Below, piece after piece: positions 15,901 to 28,969 of a DNA stretch of 64,000 nucleotides. The DNA comes from Sitta carolinensis (lineage: Eukaryota > Chordata > Aves > Passeriformes > Sittidae). Within the stretch, counting starts at the first letter, position 1, and every line of letters begins with the position of its first letter. The notes under the pieces were generated by a model. The model worked only from the letters and a program-made list of their open reading frames with translations. It ran no database searches and was not told the DNA's origin. A program made the position numbers and the translations under genes. The DNA lies in contig CM063294.1 in assembly GCA_032173965.1 (NCBI GenBank), positions 3,084,452 to 3,148,451 on the forward strand. The letters are read 5' to 3'.

Positions 15901-16824
15901 CCTGCTGAGCTGTAGGCAGCTGCTAAGCAGGAGCTCCATGATTTGGAGCAGACCAGCTCTGTAAGGCCCACATGAGTAGAACATGGATTCATGCTACATT
16001 ATTGCTGTAGGAGAGGCTGAGGGAAGCCAAGGCATCCATGATCCATGGACAGCCATGGCCTTTCCATCTCCTTCCCAGAGCTGGGGCTTGTTGGGAGAGA
16101 TGGAACAGAGGCTGAAGGAACTGAGGATCCCATCCCTGCGGCCATCTCATGCTGCCCTGGTTTGCAGGCCAGACTCAGCAAGCCAACAGCTATTAGTTCC
16201 ATTTATCAGAATTCCAGCAGCACCAGCTCATCACTGTGAGTTTCCAGTGGCACAGGATAGCAACTCAGGACAGCCACTCACTTCCTGCTCCAGCCCCACT
16301 CTGCCCCAGGGCCTGCACAGCCCCTGGATCAGGAGGACACTGGGCAGGGCTGGCTGGGAGGGAAGGAGAGCAGAAATCCCCCATCATCTGCCCTGGGATG
16401 ACGCTGGATTTGCAGCAGGGCCAGCGAAGCTGGGCTGGCATCCACTGCAGGGAAGTCCTGGTCCTGAAGAGGCTGGGCAGAGATGCAGCAAAGTTTGCCC
16501 TGATTTTGTGAGGGGTTGGAAACCACACAGCAGCTCTTTCAGGGACTGGCTCTGGAAGTGTCCCAGCTTTTGTTGAAGCTGAATGGCTGGTGGAAAATGA
16601 TTTATTTTTAATTTTCTTCCCTGCGTTAGGAACTGGAAAGGCTCCCACTTCAGTTTTGTGTAACCACTTGGCTGCTGGGACACAGGAAGGCTTGGAGAAG
16701 AATCCTGCTGCTTAGTCAAGCATGAGCATTTCCTCAAGTTCATGCTGAGCTGGGCTGCTTCCTGGAGCAGCCTTGCTTTTCCTTGCTGCTCTGCATCCCA
16801 TTCCCTCCGGCTTAGAGAGGACAG
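12936..16824. other. Intron or intergenic, no feature recognised
   Basis: Unique-looking, moderately GC-rich sequence. There is a short A run near 14524-14537. No exon or element could be supported on either strand. Confidence 0.5.
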
Positions 16825-16890
16825 AATCATGGAATGGTTTGGGTGGAAGAGATGTTGAACTTCTTGGGCTACAATACCTATAGTGACATC
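16825..16890 (-). mobile_element. Short CR1 3'-end fragment, antisense
   Basis: AGAATCATGGAATGGTTTGG followed by GTGGAAGAGATGTTGAA matches the reverse complement of the CR1 3' terminus. Only about 65 bp can be recognised. Confidence 0.6.
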
Positions 16891-16956
16891 CTTTGCTGTG
16901 ATGGACCATGTGCTCTGAGTTCCTGTCCCCTGGGAGCAGGAATGGAATGTGCCCAG

Positions 16957-17079
16957 CAGCCATTTGCTGTCCAGGCTATAGATGCCATCCATTTGATATT
17001 CAGGCTATAGATGTCATCCATTTGATATCCAGGCAGTAAATCCCATCCATTTGCTGTCCAGGCTGTAGACCCCATCCAC
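16957..17079. repeat. 29-bp tandem repeat, about 4 units
   Basis: The unit is close to CATCCATTTGATATCCAGGC followed by TATAGATGT, repeated four times with drift between GATATCCAGG and GCTGTCCAGG forms. Confidence 0.9.
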
Positions 17080-17359
17080 AGCATGGCTGCAGGACAGGGA
17101 TGGCTGTGTTTTTTTGACCTGACTTACCAGTGAGTTTATAAAAGGCAGGTGTCACACAGGACCCTGCACATGGGCACGGTCAGGGCTCTTTGAGGAGGAA
17201 ATCCTGTAGAGACATGGAGAGATCACAGCCACGTTCTTCTTTTTGAAGCACATTTCTTCCTTCTAATGTCTCTGCTTTGACCTCTGCCCTTTCAACATGG
17301 CTGAAAATAAAAACCTTCTATCATTCTCATTGTGAAAATCCTCGTTTTTTTCTCCCATG

Positions 17360-17625
17360 GGTTTGTCTTTTATACGATTTTGAAGACCTCAGTCATATCA
17401 TTCCCAGCTTCTCCTCTCCAGATTGTAGACCATGCCTTCTTAGCCAGTTCTCAGAAGACAGCTGCTCCACCCCCTCGAGTATTTTGGCTACCTTTTTCTG
17501 GATTTTCTCTCATTCTTTCACTTCTGTTGCTCTGTTACATTCTGAACACAGGGAAAGCAGCTCTGCATAGTGAACTCAAGATGTGGGCACCCCAAAGATT
17601 TCTGCAGCACCAAACTGCTCTGTAC
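17360..17625 (-). mobile_element. Possible ancient CR1/L3-like LINE fragment, antisense
   Basis: The succession of a truncated 'leading cause' style block, GGCTACCTTTTTCTGGATTT, then AAGATGTGGGCACCCCAAAG resembles the reverse complement of old amniote CR1/L3 3' regions. It is strongly diverged, so this is a tentative call. Confidence 0.4.
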
Positions 17626-17939
17626 ATCACCCTCTGCTCTGGACAGGAGTCCCTCCCTGGTGACATCAATTCTAAGCCACCTGCAGCATTTCTGGAGCAG
17701 AGCAGGCTGTGAGGGGCAGGCCATCACACCCTGAGGCCAGAGTTACACTTTACAAAGCCCCTGGAGTACTCGTGCTCATTGCTCATGGGCAATGTGCTGC
17801 CCAGTGGTTTCCATCCATCTCTCCAGTGCAAACTGCAGGTCCTACATCCTTCACTTCCAGTGTGGAAAAGAGGCCGTGGATAAAACATATCCCACAGACT
17901 AAAATAAACCAGCTACATGCTAAAAAAAGAGCCTTTGGG

Positions 17940-18235
17940 TAATCAGAAATCACTGTGCATGGAACATACTTTTTCTTGAAATCAAATCCTACAGCTCCTT
18001 ATTTTGAATATTTATTAGAGTCCCCAGAGCAATTAGGACACATTGAGATCCAAATGACTCCTGCTAAACTTCATCCTGGGGAAACAACAGCAGTTTTTTG
18101 CTTTTAGAAAACAATAAAGCTGAGTCTTAAAATTCTTAACAGCTTTCCTGTTTGCGCTCTTTTGTGGTTATTAAAACAGGGAAAAAAATAAAAGAATATA
18201 TTTAATAACTTTTACATGTTCCTTTCCTTATACTG
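17940..18235. promoter_or_regulatory. AT-rich repeat-free stretch, candidate conserved element
   Basis: It differs sharply in composition from the GC-rich flanks, has no recognised repeat, and contains several homeodomain/forkhead-like AT words. Function is inferred from composition only. Confidence 0.2.
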
Positions 18236-18364
18236 ACACGTTGGCTGGGCAGGACTTTGTGTGCTGAGCCTTGCTCCAGCCCTGGGTGTGCACCATGCAA
18301 ACCTGACTGCTCCCTTCCCAGGGCAAACAGAACTGTCACCTCAGGCTGTGAAAAAGGGGTGAAA

Positions 18365-18998
18365 GCCTGGGCTGTGTCCAGTCCTGGGCTTCTCAGGACA
18401 GGAGGGACCTGGGGCTCCTGGAGCAGGTCCAGTGGAGGCTGGGGAAGGGCCTGGAGCAGCTCCGTGCCCAGGAGAGGCTGAGGGAGCTGGGGCTGCTCAG
18501 CCTGGAGAGGAGACACTGAGAGAGGGACCCCAGCCCTGGGGTGCCTGGGGGTCCCTGGGGGTCCCAGACTGTCCCAGTCTGTCCCTCTCTGTCCCAGCCT
18601 GTCCCAGTCAGTCCCAGTCTGTCCCAGTGTGTCCCAGTGTGTCCCAGTCTGTCCCAGTCAGTCCCAGTCTGTCCCAGTCTGTCCCAGTGTGTCCCAGTCT
18701 CTCCCACCCTGTCCCAGTGTGTCCCAGGCTCTGCTCCATGCCCCGCCATGGCTCCAGAGCCAGGGGCAGGGCTGAGCCCAGGAGCTGCCCCTGCACAGGA
18801 GGCAGAACTGCTGCCCTGGGCAGTGCCAGCCCTGAGCAGAGTGTGCTCACAGTGTGGAGTGTCCCTGCCTGGGGATAGTCCAGCTATTCCTGTGCCCTGA
18901 GCTCTGGGATGGCCCTGCTGGAGCAGGGGGTGGCACCAGGGGAGCCCCTGTGAGCCCTTCCAACCTTCCCTAGCCTGTGGCTCTGTGGTTCTGAATGC
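18365..18998 (+). mobile_element. CR1 LINE fragment interrupted by an expanded 10-bp repeat
   Basis: Sense CR1 wording at 18365-18530 (GGGCCTGGAGCAGCTCC, then GAGGCTGAGGGAGCTGGGGC, then TGCTCAGCCTGGAGAGGAGA). CR1 3'-end wording resumes near 18945 (AGCCCTTCCAACCTTCCCTA, then GGCTCTGTGGTTCTGAATGC). Between them lies the 10-bp array, which therefore grew inside the element. Confidence 0.8.
18551..18730. repeat. 10-bp tandem repeat (GTCCCAGTCT-like), 18 units
   Basis: Eighteen consecutive decamers in perfect register. Most read GTCCCAGTCT, GTCCCAGTGT or GTCCCAGTCA. The 10-bp period gives open frames in all three phases (GTDWDRLG-like on the minus strand), which explains artefactual open frames here. 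Confidence 0.97.
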
Positions 18999-21900
18999 AT
19001 CCTCACTTTACATCTTGGTGATGTGGTAGGAGTCACTTAAGCCTCTACAAAAAATGGGCCAAAGCACAGGGAACATGAGCTTATGGGTCTCCCAGGAGAA
19101 GGGTGAGCTTGAGGCAGAAGGTCCAGGATGTGGATGAACATGGACCTGAATGTCCCTGTGCTCCAGGCAGCATGCCAGGTCTGCAATCTTCTGGAATAGA
19201 CTCCTCTCAAACCCCACCCAGGGCCTCTCAGCTTGGCTGTGGGAGGACAAAGATCCGGCTGCACTCAGTGTGATCTGTCTGATCCTTAGATCCTCCCTCC
19301 TGCAGAAGCAAACCCTGACCCCCTTGGAGACCTTGCAGGGCTCCCTGTGGATTAGTCCTGCAGAAACCCACTGCAATTCACAGGAATCCTCCTGTGGCCC
19401 AGAGAGAGCCAGGAGCCTCCTGAGAGGGAGCAGCAAAGGAGGACAAGATTTTCCTGCATCCCAGAGGAAGGAGGAGAAGGGCAGCTCCCAAGGAATGTTG
19501 TTCCTGCCTCTCCAACACAGTGCTCCCCACCACGTGGGTCTGGCCAAGGGGGTTGTTTGCTGCAGGAGCCCAAGGCCAAGAGCCCATGGCACAGATCTCA
19601 AGCCTGCAGCTGTAAAGGGATCACAAGGACACCAAAGGATCCCAGCCAGCTCCTTCCTGGCACAGGAGAAAAGGTGGAGAAAAGGGGCAGAGGCCTTTTG
19701 TGCCCTGGTACCTCACCTTCATGCAGCTCCCAGAGCTTGAGAGAAGGATGCCTGTTCTGGGTATCAGGTGAGTCCCAGTGGCTCCAGCCTTGCCATAGTG
19801 CAGAACAAACAGCTTGTAATCAGTCCCTGTTGGGTTGAGTCCAACCCAAGGCAGAAGTTTCCAGGGGTTTTAGGCTCATCTCAGAGCTGGCCCTGTTCTC
19901 ACCTGTGCACATGTGCTCTGGTGCTCACCTTCTCTGGAAGGGGAGTTTATAGTCTGATTGTCTGTAGGGTTGGGGTTTTTTTAATAAAACCAGGCTGTTT
20001 ATGGGGCCTTTCCACTCAGTTCAGTGCAGCATTGTAATTGTATTCATTAAAACCCAGCTTTCCCCACAGCCAGGGTTACTTCCCATAAAAATCCCCAAGC
20101 GTAGCAATGCTGCTCATAACCCATAAATGGAAACAGCTTCTTCCCTTCTCTTTCCCTCCCTTTGCCTGATCCTCCTTCCCCACATTCTCCCAGTACCCAA
20201 AATAATAAAACAGGGCTGGCAGCTGACTCAGACCCCAGAAAAGGAAATTCCTGCCATGCTGTCTGTCTACACAAACCCATGCAACGCCTCGCTGCAAGAT
20301 TTCAGGAGGCAGCAGGCGAGCCCATCCTGCTTGTCCTCTGGGAGAAGCATCCAGAGGGATGGAGACCAGTCCTGCAGAATGAAATAGAGTTTTGGAAAGC
20401 AGGCAAACTCCCTTCACACCCAACACATCCATAAACCTCAGAGAGGAGGACCAGTAATCCATCAGACTTTTATGGAGATCCTCTGGCCACAGAAGCTGGT
20501 GGACAGTATGTACAGACAGATGGCCTCCAGCCCAAGGGACACCAGCAGCACTGTGAGTCCAGATGCCCAGAATGTGCTGGGCACTGGCTTTGGGCTCCTT
20601 GGGAGCTCAGTGTGACCCAAAGAGCAGGGAGCAAGGTCCTCCTGAGCATGTCCCAAACCTGTCAGGGGAGGGGGACTTCAGCAAACAGACTTTTGTGGGT
20701 GCTGCCATCAGAGAAAACTGCAACCTGCAACACCAGATAACTCCTCACTTGTCAGTGAGAGAGTGAAATCTCCCATTCTCTCCACACAGTACTCCTTCAT
20801 CCACAGGGAACCACTAGGAACACCCTGATGGCTCTAGTGTGGATGAGACATCTGTTCTGGAAGCTGCAGGACAAAGGAGGGGGATCCTCCTTGGAGAAAG
20901 CGAACAGCAAGCATTGTGGATGTCATTATATACATCTACAGATATCTCAAAAGGTCTGTATTTCCACCCTAGACCATCTCCAGGTAAGAGGAATAGCTTC
21001 AGTCTCTGTGAGGAGGGTGACTGGGCTCTCTTGGCAGAGAGGAATGGTCCTCGTTTTGCCCAGCAGAGACTCAGCCCTGGTCTCCAAAGGGCTCTCCCTG
21101 CCTATCAGTTAAGCATGATTTCTGCTTGCCAACACAGCTCTGTGCACACCATGTTGGTCCCCACATCCTTGAGATTCAAGAGAAACACCTGCTCCAAGAC
21201 TCTTGGATGCTGCTGAGTGTCACCATGTCACCTCGCAATTCCAACTGGAATTCCAGCTCCAAACCAGCTGCGTTGGTACAAGGCACCCACGGATAGGTAG
21301 CAGAGACCTTGACTGCTGAAGATGTTTGAGTCCAGAAAAGGCTCTTGGAGAGTCCAGATAGGACTAATTGCTCTGACTGATTTCAGCAAGCAAAGCATAA
21401 CACGGGATCAGCCAGTGTCCACTCCAGACCTGAGGGGAGTCGTCCATCTGTGAGGGAACAGCTGGGTAACTGCCACCCCAGGGGGGACTTTCTATTTTCA
21501 TCTCAGTGAAGGAAAGGAAGAACAGTTTCCCTCACCCAAGTCAGACTGAGATGCACTTATTTGGCTTGAAAACACGGACTCAGCCAAGATTTGCTGACAG
21601 CCAACAGGGCAGAAACTTCCCTGCCTGAAATTAGAGGGTGTTAGGGCACGAAACATGGCAATTCCACTAAAGTCAGCAGCTCCACTTGGGCATAAAGCTG
21701 TCTGCCCAGAGGACCTGCAAGGAGCAGCCTGAGAACATGAGAGCTAATAGGAAGGGACTTTAATACGTCACCAAGACCAAATCAAGACATTTGAGAGGCA
21801 AAGTGGAGAGAGGGAGCCACTACAGGGGAACAGACAGGACAATGCTGTAGGAAAATCACCCCCTCTCAGACTAGGATGTGAACATCAGCCTTTTTCCTGG

Positions 21901-24900
21901 TGACCACTCCACCTATAAGTTCACTTCAGAAGGCTGTTTTTAATGTGGTTTAGCCCAAAATTTCCACTTTTGCTTTCAAAACTGCATAAAACATTCCTAT
22001 AAAAAGAAGCGTGGGCTAAGTAAATCTCTCAAAGGCAAGCAGATAATCACTGACCTTCTGAAAACTGCCTGTCAGCTGTAGAGAACCAAGGAGGCACAAA
22101 CAGTTCATCATTCTTCCATGCTGGAGGAGTCACACTCATTCTGTTCTCTGGAAAGGGTGTCTGTTTTGCAGGTAGCATGACCACTCTCTCCTTTCTCCAG
22201 CATCTTTCACTCAAAGAAAAATGGTCTGGGGCACACCTACATTTTTGGTGGGTCCATCACACCTGTGTAGTGCTGTGCTGTCTGCTCAGTCTCCCAGGCT
22301 GCAGTCAGCAGGGTGTAGAAATGGCACAAAATACAATTGCATATTTATTCTCAGAATTTACAGGCCAGGATAGAACCACTAAAGGAAAAGCAAGATTTCA
22401 CTGCTCCGTTAGGATTGTTATCATTATCTTTAACATGGCACAGGAGATGCTGCTCAGACCTTGGATATACCAGAACTTGCTTAATACATGAAAAAGCACT
22501 TTGTGTGAGCTCAGCTCACCCAAATGGAGACACCTCCAGCTGAGCTCAGCCCCCAGGGGTCAGAGTCAGCAGAAAGGCTCTGTCCAACCTGCATCAGAAG
22601 GTTTTGTCAAAGCAGAAGAATTCACTCTGCTGCTCTCTGCCCCCAGCCCGGGACAGCAGCCCCAGCTCTGATGCTCCTGCTGGAAACACCCACACGAAAA
22701 ACACAGGGCTCCTGCCCAGCCCTACCAAACATGTTTGGGCTGCAGGCACTTTCACAGGAACATCTTACTGTGACCTGGCCAGATCTGGCCTCCCTAAGCA
22801 TGAATGCCTCTGAGCAGCCTGAAATGTTGAAGCTGACTTGTTCTGAAATCAGAGCAAGTTGCCCAGAAAGTGCAAGTGAAACCTGGTGGAGCCATTTTGC
22901 AGTTCCTGTGCAGAGGCTGGGTCTGCCCTTAATGGATGTGCTGGATAACCATGGTGAGAGGAACAGGATTTCCCTGAGGAAGGACTCTACCAGGCACATT
23001 CCTAAGCTGATGTAATGCTGCTTTATAGGGACAAGGATGCTGCTTCTCCTCAGAGGAATTACAAGAAGAGCAAAAAGCACATCAGGATGATGTAATTGCA
23101 GCAGGACAGTGTTTTAACTACACCTGCTCTGGGACCAAAAGGCTCTCCCGACCTCCAAGATGCCCTGCACTGGATTTTGTGGCAAGGTAGAGCAGAGCTG
23201 CTCCACCAGCAACAGGGTCATTCTGCCTCTTAGCAGACTTTTTTAGGTGTTCTCAGGGCTTTTCTCCTGCTCCTCAGACATCGTTGCATTTGAGCATCAG
23301 ACAATGACTTTGTGAAGGGATGAATTGGACCGAGGCTTTACTGAAGCACAGAGAGCCCGCCAGAGGGGCCTGCCAGAAATGAGAGTGCTGTGAAGATGAA
23401 AGAGGTTCAGGAGATGAGCACTGCTCAGCCTGGCTCAGCCGGTGACCCAATGACACAGTGGCACACGAGCAGTGGCAGCCGGGCTTGCTGCTGACAAGTG
23501 TGCAAACTGCAGCACTGTGCCTGACACTGGGAATCTCTGATCGCTGAGCTGTGCAGAATTAAAGGGACAGAGTCCCCAGGGTCCCCAAGGACCCTAGGTG
23601 CACTCCTTGCAGTTTGCTGTTATCTGGAGAGCAGTGGATTTCCTGCTCTTCTGCTTTCAGAAAATATCCAGCTCATAAAGCACAGGCTTCTGCTACAGGA
23701 CCATTCCCTACATCTACCAGGAGCTGCTGGAATTTTGTGGCCACTTTTCTGCTCCCCTACTCTGATGGCAGTAATAGTAACACATCTGCATTTTAGGTGT
23801 TGCTATCAAGCTGTGATCTTGCTGTGATCCTGCACTTCCAAACCTCCTGCCTTTCACCTGGGCTTGTTACTCTGCTCCTGGTCCCCAGGCAGCCCTGGAT
23901 CAACATTCCCGCCAGGCATTTTGGAATCACCTCCTCTTGGACTAATCCCAGCTCTCACAGCAGGGCACACAGGAAATCCTGAAGCCTCTGCACACAGAAC
24001 TCTCCCCATTCTTGCATGCAAAATTGGAAAGACTTTGGAGGAAGCCTGCAGGGGCCAAAGGAGGCAGGTCCAAAAGTCTGGGATAAAAATCTCTTGCTCT
24101 TTCCAGACAGTCTTATGGCTTGGGATGAGGATAATGCCCTCCCTGGTGTCCTGTGGCTCCTGCAGAGGCAGGTCCCAGCTGTGCACACACCAAACACTCT
24201 ATCACCATGCTCAGGTGCTCTGCTTCAGGATCACCTGCAGGAGAGGCACCTTCCCAGGCAGGGGAGGCACAGGATGGGCTCCAGTGCCACACACCTGTCC
24301 CACCAGCCTCTAGGAAGGAGCCACCAAAGGAAACTGCCTCAGCTGCTGCAGCAAATTAATTCTCTCTGCTTCCGTGAGGAAAAACAATCCTGTGATTATC
24401 TGCTGCCTCAGTTTCCACAGTCATGCATGGACAAAGCTGCCTCCTGGGTTCTGGGGAAAGGGAGGGCTTTCATGTTGAGAGAGTACCAAGAGGCCTGGAT
24501 AAACTGCCTTGAAAGGACACATGATGTCCTTCCCTGGAAAGGCAGGTTAACACTCCCTACTGCAGGCAGCTCCTGTTTCCAAGCTCAGGACTCTGGTGAG
24601 GAGTGGCTTGAATAGCTGCCCTTGCCTGGTGCTGCTAACTTGGGAGGCAAAACCTAAATACTCATTAAGGCCGCACTTGGCAGAAACCCCATCCTCAATT
24701 ACAAAAATCATTTCATTTTTTTTATGAGTCTAAAGCCTTTGGGGCCTTATAATCTAATTAAATAAAGCTTTCTCACTTTCCTCTTGCCTGCTCCCCTAGC
24801 TTCTGTTGTACCAGTAAAGACAAATATATATTTTTAATTTAGCAGAATCCCCCTGCATTGTGTATCCCCTTCCGGCCAGAAACCCCTCCTGTTCCCCCTG

Positions 24901-25138
24901 TGCCTGCGTCCTGCTTGGGCAGGCTGCATCCACAGCCAGCTTGCTTTTGCTCCAGGAAATGCCAAAGCTCCAGGATCCCAGTTGACCTCCATCCACTCCC
25001 CCAGGCTGGGTACCAGTGCCTGTTTGAGGAGAAAATATGCAGAATCTGGGAAAGAGCAGAGCCCCACACAAGGTGAGCTCAGTGTTGGGAGCCTCGTGTC
25101 ACACTGAGGGCAGGGCTCATCCAAGTCCACCAGGTCTG
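18999..25138. other. Intron or intergenic, no feature recognised
   Basis: Six kilobases of mixed sequence without recognisable exons, mobile elements or tandem arrays. Confidence 0.5.
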
Positions 25139-25425
25139 TCTTCCATGGAATCCCCTGAGTTGGAAGGGACTCACAAGGATCACCTAGTCCAGCTCCTGGC
25201 CCTGCACAGGACAGCCCAGCAATCCCACCCTGTGCCTGAGAGAGTTGTCCATATGCTCCTTGACCTGCCAGGACCTGCAGTGAGGAGTTGCTGCTTTGGA
25301 AGAGGCTGTGGGTGAACTGGGCAAGGTGCCACAGGATCCCCAAATGGTTTGGCTGGAAAGGATCACCTCCTTCCAAACCCCTGCCATGGGCAGGGTCACC
25401 TTCCATAGACCAGGGCCATGTCCCC
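25139..25425 (-). mobile_element. CR1 LINE 3' fragments, antisense, two nested pieces
   Basis: One piece begins at GAGTTGGAAGGGACTCACAA followed by GGATCACCTAGTCCAGCTCC. A second 3' end starts near 25341 with ATGGTTTGGCTGGAAAGGAT, then AACCCCTGCCATGGGCAGGG. Having two 3' ends implies one insertion into, or next to, another. Confidence 0.85.
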
Positions 25426-25777
25426 TCCTGTGTCCAGCACCAGCCAACAGCCAGTGGCCGTGCATGGAGTGGGCAGAGATCCCTGAGTGTGCCCAGGCCC
25501 TGCTGTGGAGGAGGATGCAGTCAGCAGGTCCTGCTCTGTATATTGCAGCCCCTGGATGTTTCCCTGAGCCGGCCTCAGACCACCCAGTGCTGGATCTGGA
25601 GGAAGGCTGGAAGGTACCACAGGGAACTCCCTCCCCACCTCTATGAGGCTCTTGCCCAGAACCGTGTGAAATTTTTTGGAAAAATTGTTCACTTGCTTAA
25701 AACTGCAATTATAGGTCAGCTAAACCTTACCTAGAGTTGTGATGCACTTGTGCTGAAACCACTGAAGAGCTGGATTT

Positions 25778-25801
25778 CAAAAAAAAAAAAAAAAAAAAAA
25801 A
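25778..25801. repeat. Poly(A), about 24 bases
   Basis: A pure A run with no retroposed gene body or SINE recognised upstream. Confidence 0.93.
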
Positions 25802-28800
25802 GTTGCAAGAACTGAGCTTTATGCCTTGACTTTGGAGCATGTAAGCAAACACAGAAAACAAAATAATGCAACCCTTCAATTTAGTTTGATATCACAGCAT
25901 TTCCCTACTATCTTACAATTTTTTAAAGATTTGAAAGAAAAAGACATTTGTGTCAAATTTGTTTTTCCGTATCAAGAAAATAATAGAGAAACAATTGCAC
26001 ACAGGGAGGAGAAGCCAGGGAGGAGCCTGAGCTCACATAATTTTCCCTGGGCTCTTCAGTACGGGTGGTGAACCTTGAGTGTATCAGTCGCTGGGGTCTG
26101 ATGTCAGTTTTCCTGCTTGACATTGATCAGGAGAGCTCAGAGGCACATGCTCTAATCCTCAGAAAGGGGACATCACTGGGATTTGCTCTCCTAGGTTTTG
26201 TCTTTGAGAGGAAATTCAGTTTTCCGTCCCAGAGTCACAGAAAGGCCACAGAGACCCGGGGAGCTCAGCTGTATGACCTGGAGGGGACACAAGGATGGCC
26301 AGTGACTGCACAAGACACCAAATCCAGCTGCCTGCCCCAGCCTAGCAAACCCTTCATCCAGAAGGTCACAGAGCAGCCCTGTCCCCAGCATGGTCCCTGC
26401 CACAATCACAACTCCTGGAAAGCTCCCAGAGACACTGAGGGCCTCTGCAGTGGGGAGGTGTCAGAGCTGGAGAGTGGGAGACACAAAACCAGTGCACAAA
26501 GATTGTTCCAGTCTGGGGCTCTGGGAGATTACCCTTGGAACCAGACCATGTCCCATGCTGTAGTGGAAGGCAGAAAATCCTGGGGTGAATCCTGGGCTCA
26601 TCCAGCTTGGAAGGAAGCATTGCCCCTTCCCTGCCCCAGTGAGGTGCAGCCAGGGCATCCCACCAGCACCACCTTTGCTGGGAGCCAGCCAGGATGTCTC
26701 AGAGAAGAAGAGGACATAGCAGGAGATGAGGCAAGGCTGGTGGCACCAGAGAGGTGACATCCTGACCAGCTCCCATGGCACCCCTCAGAGTGGTGCTGGG
26801 AAGATCCCTTCAGGCGTGGCCTCCTCTTTTGGGACCCAGAGTGAGCACAGCTCCTGGCCAGGACATGGGGGTGTGGGGAGGTGGGGACAGTTCCTTCAAA
26901 CAAACAAACAGCAGGCAGCTGAGCCACCTGCCAGCCCTGCCTCTTCCACAGGCAGGTCCTTCCAAACCGCAGAGCTGAGAAACCATGAGGGCAGTATGGG
27001 AGGTGAGGAGGAGGCAGAGGAAGGAGTGGAGGAATTTAAACAGTGGTGGTGAAGAGGTAGCTGACAAACCATGTGCCCAGTGCCAGGCTGAGGCCCAGAG
27101 CCCAGAAAGAGCATGGAGAGCACAAGAAGGGTCTTGGGCTCCACTGCAGAATCTCTGCTGAGGCTTCCTGCAGCTCCTTACTCTGCCTGGCCCTGCCTGG
27201 TGCAAGTGAGGGAGCACTGGGCCTGATCCAGTGATGGGAAGTGTTTGCTCCAAAGGAATCACCAGTGTCCCCACCTGGGAGCTGAGCAGAGCTGGCTGCT
27301 GCCTGGGGTCAGGAAGGCTGGGCTATGGACTGCAGGGAAGGACCTCCCTGAGCATCTCAGCCACTCCTGGAGCTCCTGCAGGAACACAGAGGGACAGTGG
27401 TGAGGATGAAGGAGAGTGGTTACTGGCCAGGCTGCACAGGTGCCTCTCCTCTGTCAGCCCAGCCTGCCAGGCACCTCCCCAGGGTGACAGGAAACAGGGA
27501 GGGAGCCAGAGCTGACCCTGTCCCTCTCACACCATAGCCCTCACAGGGAAGTACCACGAGCCTCCTGTGAGAATCTAGCCCTGTACTGCTCCTATGGCTC
27601 AATCCAGCCTCTGAGAGCCTGGATGCACTGAGCCTCCCATGGGTCCTGTCCCAGCACATCCCTGGGAAAAGCATTTTCCTGCCAAAAGGGTGGGGAGGAT
27701 GCTTTCACCTCCAGCAAACGTGGCAAAGACGTGTGTGCACAGCAGGCTAGCAGGGCAAGCAGCACCCACAAGGGATGTGGCCACTTCCACCAGGAGATCA
27801 CACAACCCCCAGGGAAGCTCTTCCCTCAGCAGGAATCACTCTGCCCACAGCCAGCACTTTGCTGGCAGTAGCCACAGCTCCCTCACAGCCCAGGGAATGT
27901 CCTCCTGGCAACTCCAGCAACCTGTGCGAGTCAGCAGGGCCACACACAGAACCCTGAACAGGGAATTCCATTTCCTTCTGCAACAAGAACCACTCCAGCT
28001 TTGTGCAGAACCACGGACACCACACGGGGCAACTTCAGATTTCAAAGGAGACTTTTCACTTCAGTTGCTTTGACATGGTGGCCTGACATACCCAGCACTG
28101 TGTGCCTCAGAACGGGCACAGAACACACAAACCCCTGGCATGGAAGCTTGTGGCACTGCTGGATGGAGGGAGCTTCATTGGTGGGATAACCCATGGAGGA
28201 AGAGGACAAAAAGGTGTTGGTTGATGGGATGGAGAGCAGAGAAGTGATGGCACTGTGGGTTGGAGTCCAGAAGAGCAATTCAGGCTATTTCAGCAGGGAG
28301 ATGAGAGGTGAGCAGCACCAGTGGGGAGAGCAGAAAGCCAAGACACCTGTGAGTGCTTCATGTGAAGAGCCACGTGTTGGGCCACGCAAGCAGGACACCC
28401 TGAGGTCAGAAAAGCAAGTCCTCATCTTGGGCTTGACCAGAAACTGGTCTGAAACTGCTTGAGTTTCCCACTTGCCACCCTCTGTGGGGCTCTCCTGAGC
28501 AGCCTCAGCAAACACACCCTCAGCCCATCCACCTGGTCTCCGTGAACTGGAGTTCCTGCTCCCCAGAGCAAGCAGGACACTGAACGGGCCTGGTGGCCAC
28601 ACAGAGGTTCTTCCTGGCACAGCTCCCTTGTCCCCTGCCCAATGCTGCCATTGTCACCTTGGCAAAGTCACTGAACCACACCAAGCCTCAGTTTCCCCAG
28701 AGAACAATCCAGCCACGTCCTAGGGCTGAAGAGTGATAAGGTGCTGAGACAGGAGGGAGCTCAGTATTAGTGCAGAACTGCTTGGCTTCCAGCCTCACAC

Positions 28801-28960
28801 ACCCAAGGGGATGTCCAGGGAAAGCTACCCACTTCAGCTCCACTTGTGCCAAACTTTTAGGGGGAAAAGAGGCACAAAAGGAGAACCATCCATTTTGTGA
28901 ATCAGCCATCTCCCCGACTTCCCCTCTGGACTGGGCCGCCCACTTTCAGACTTTATCCAT
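25802..28960. other. Intron or intergenic, no feature recognised
   Basis: Ordinary sequence. The long open frame at 26065-26757 on the plus strand shows no recognisable domain, no good splice structure and no codon-like conservation clue, so it is not called. Confidence 0.5.
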
Positions 28961-28969
28961 TGTTTGCTT

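Noticed and set aside
26065..26757. 230-codon plus-strand open frame
   Set aside because: It has no domain, no supporting splice signals and no similarity to a known protein, and its length is within chance for GC-rich DNA.
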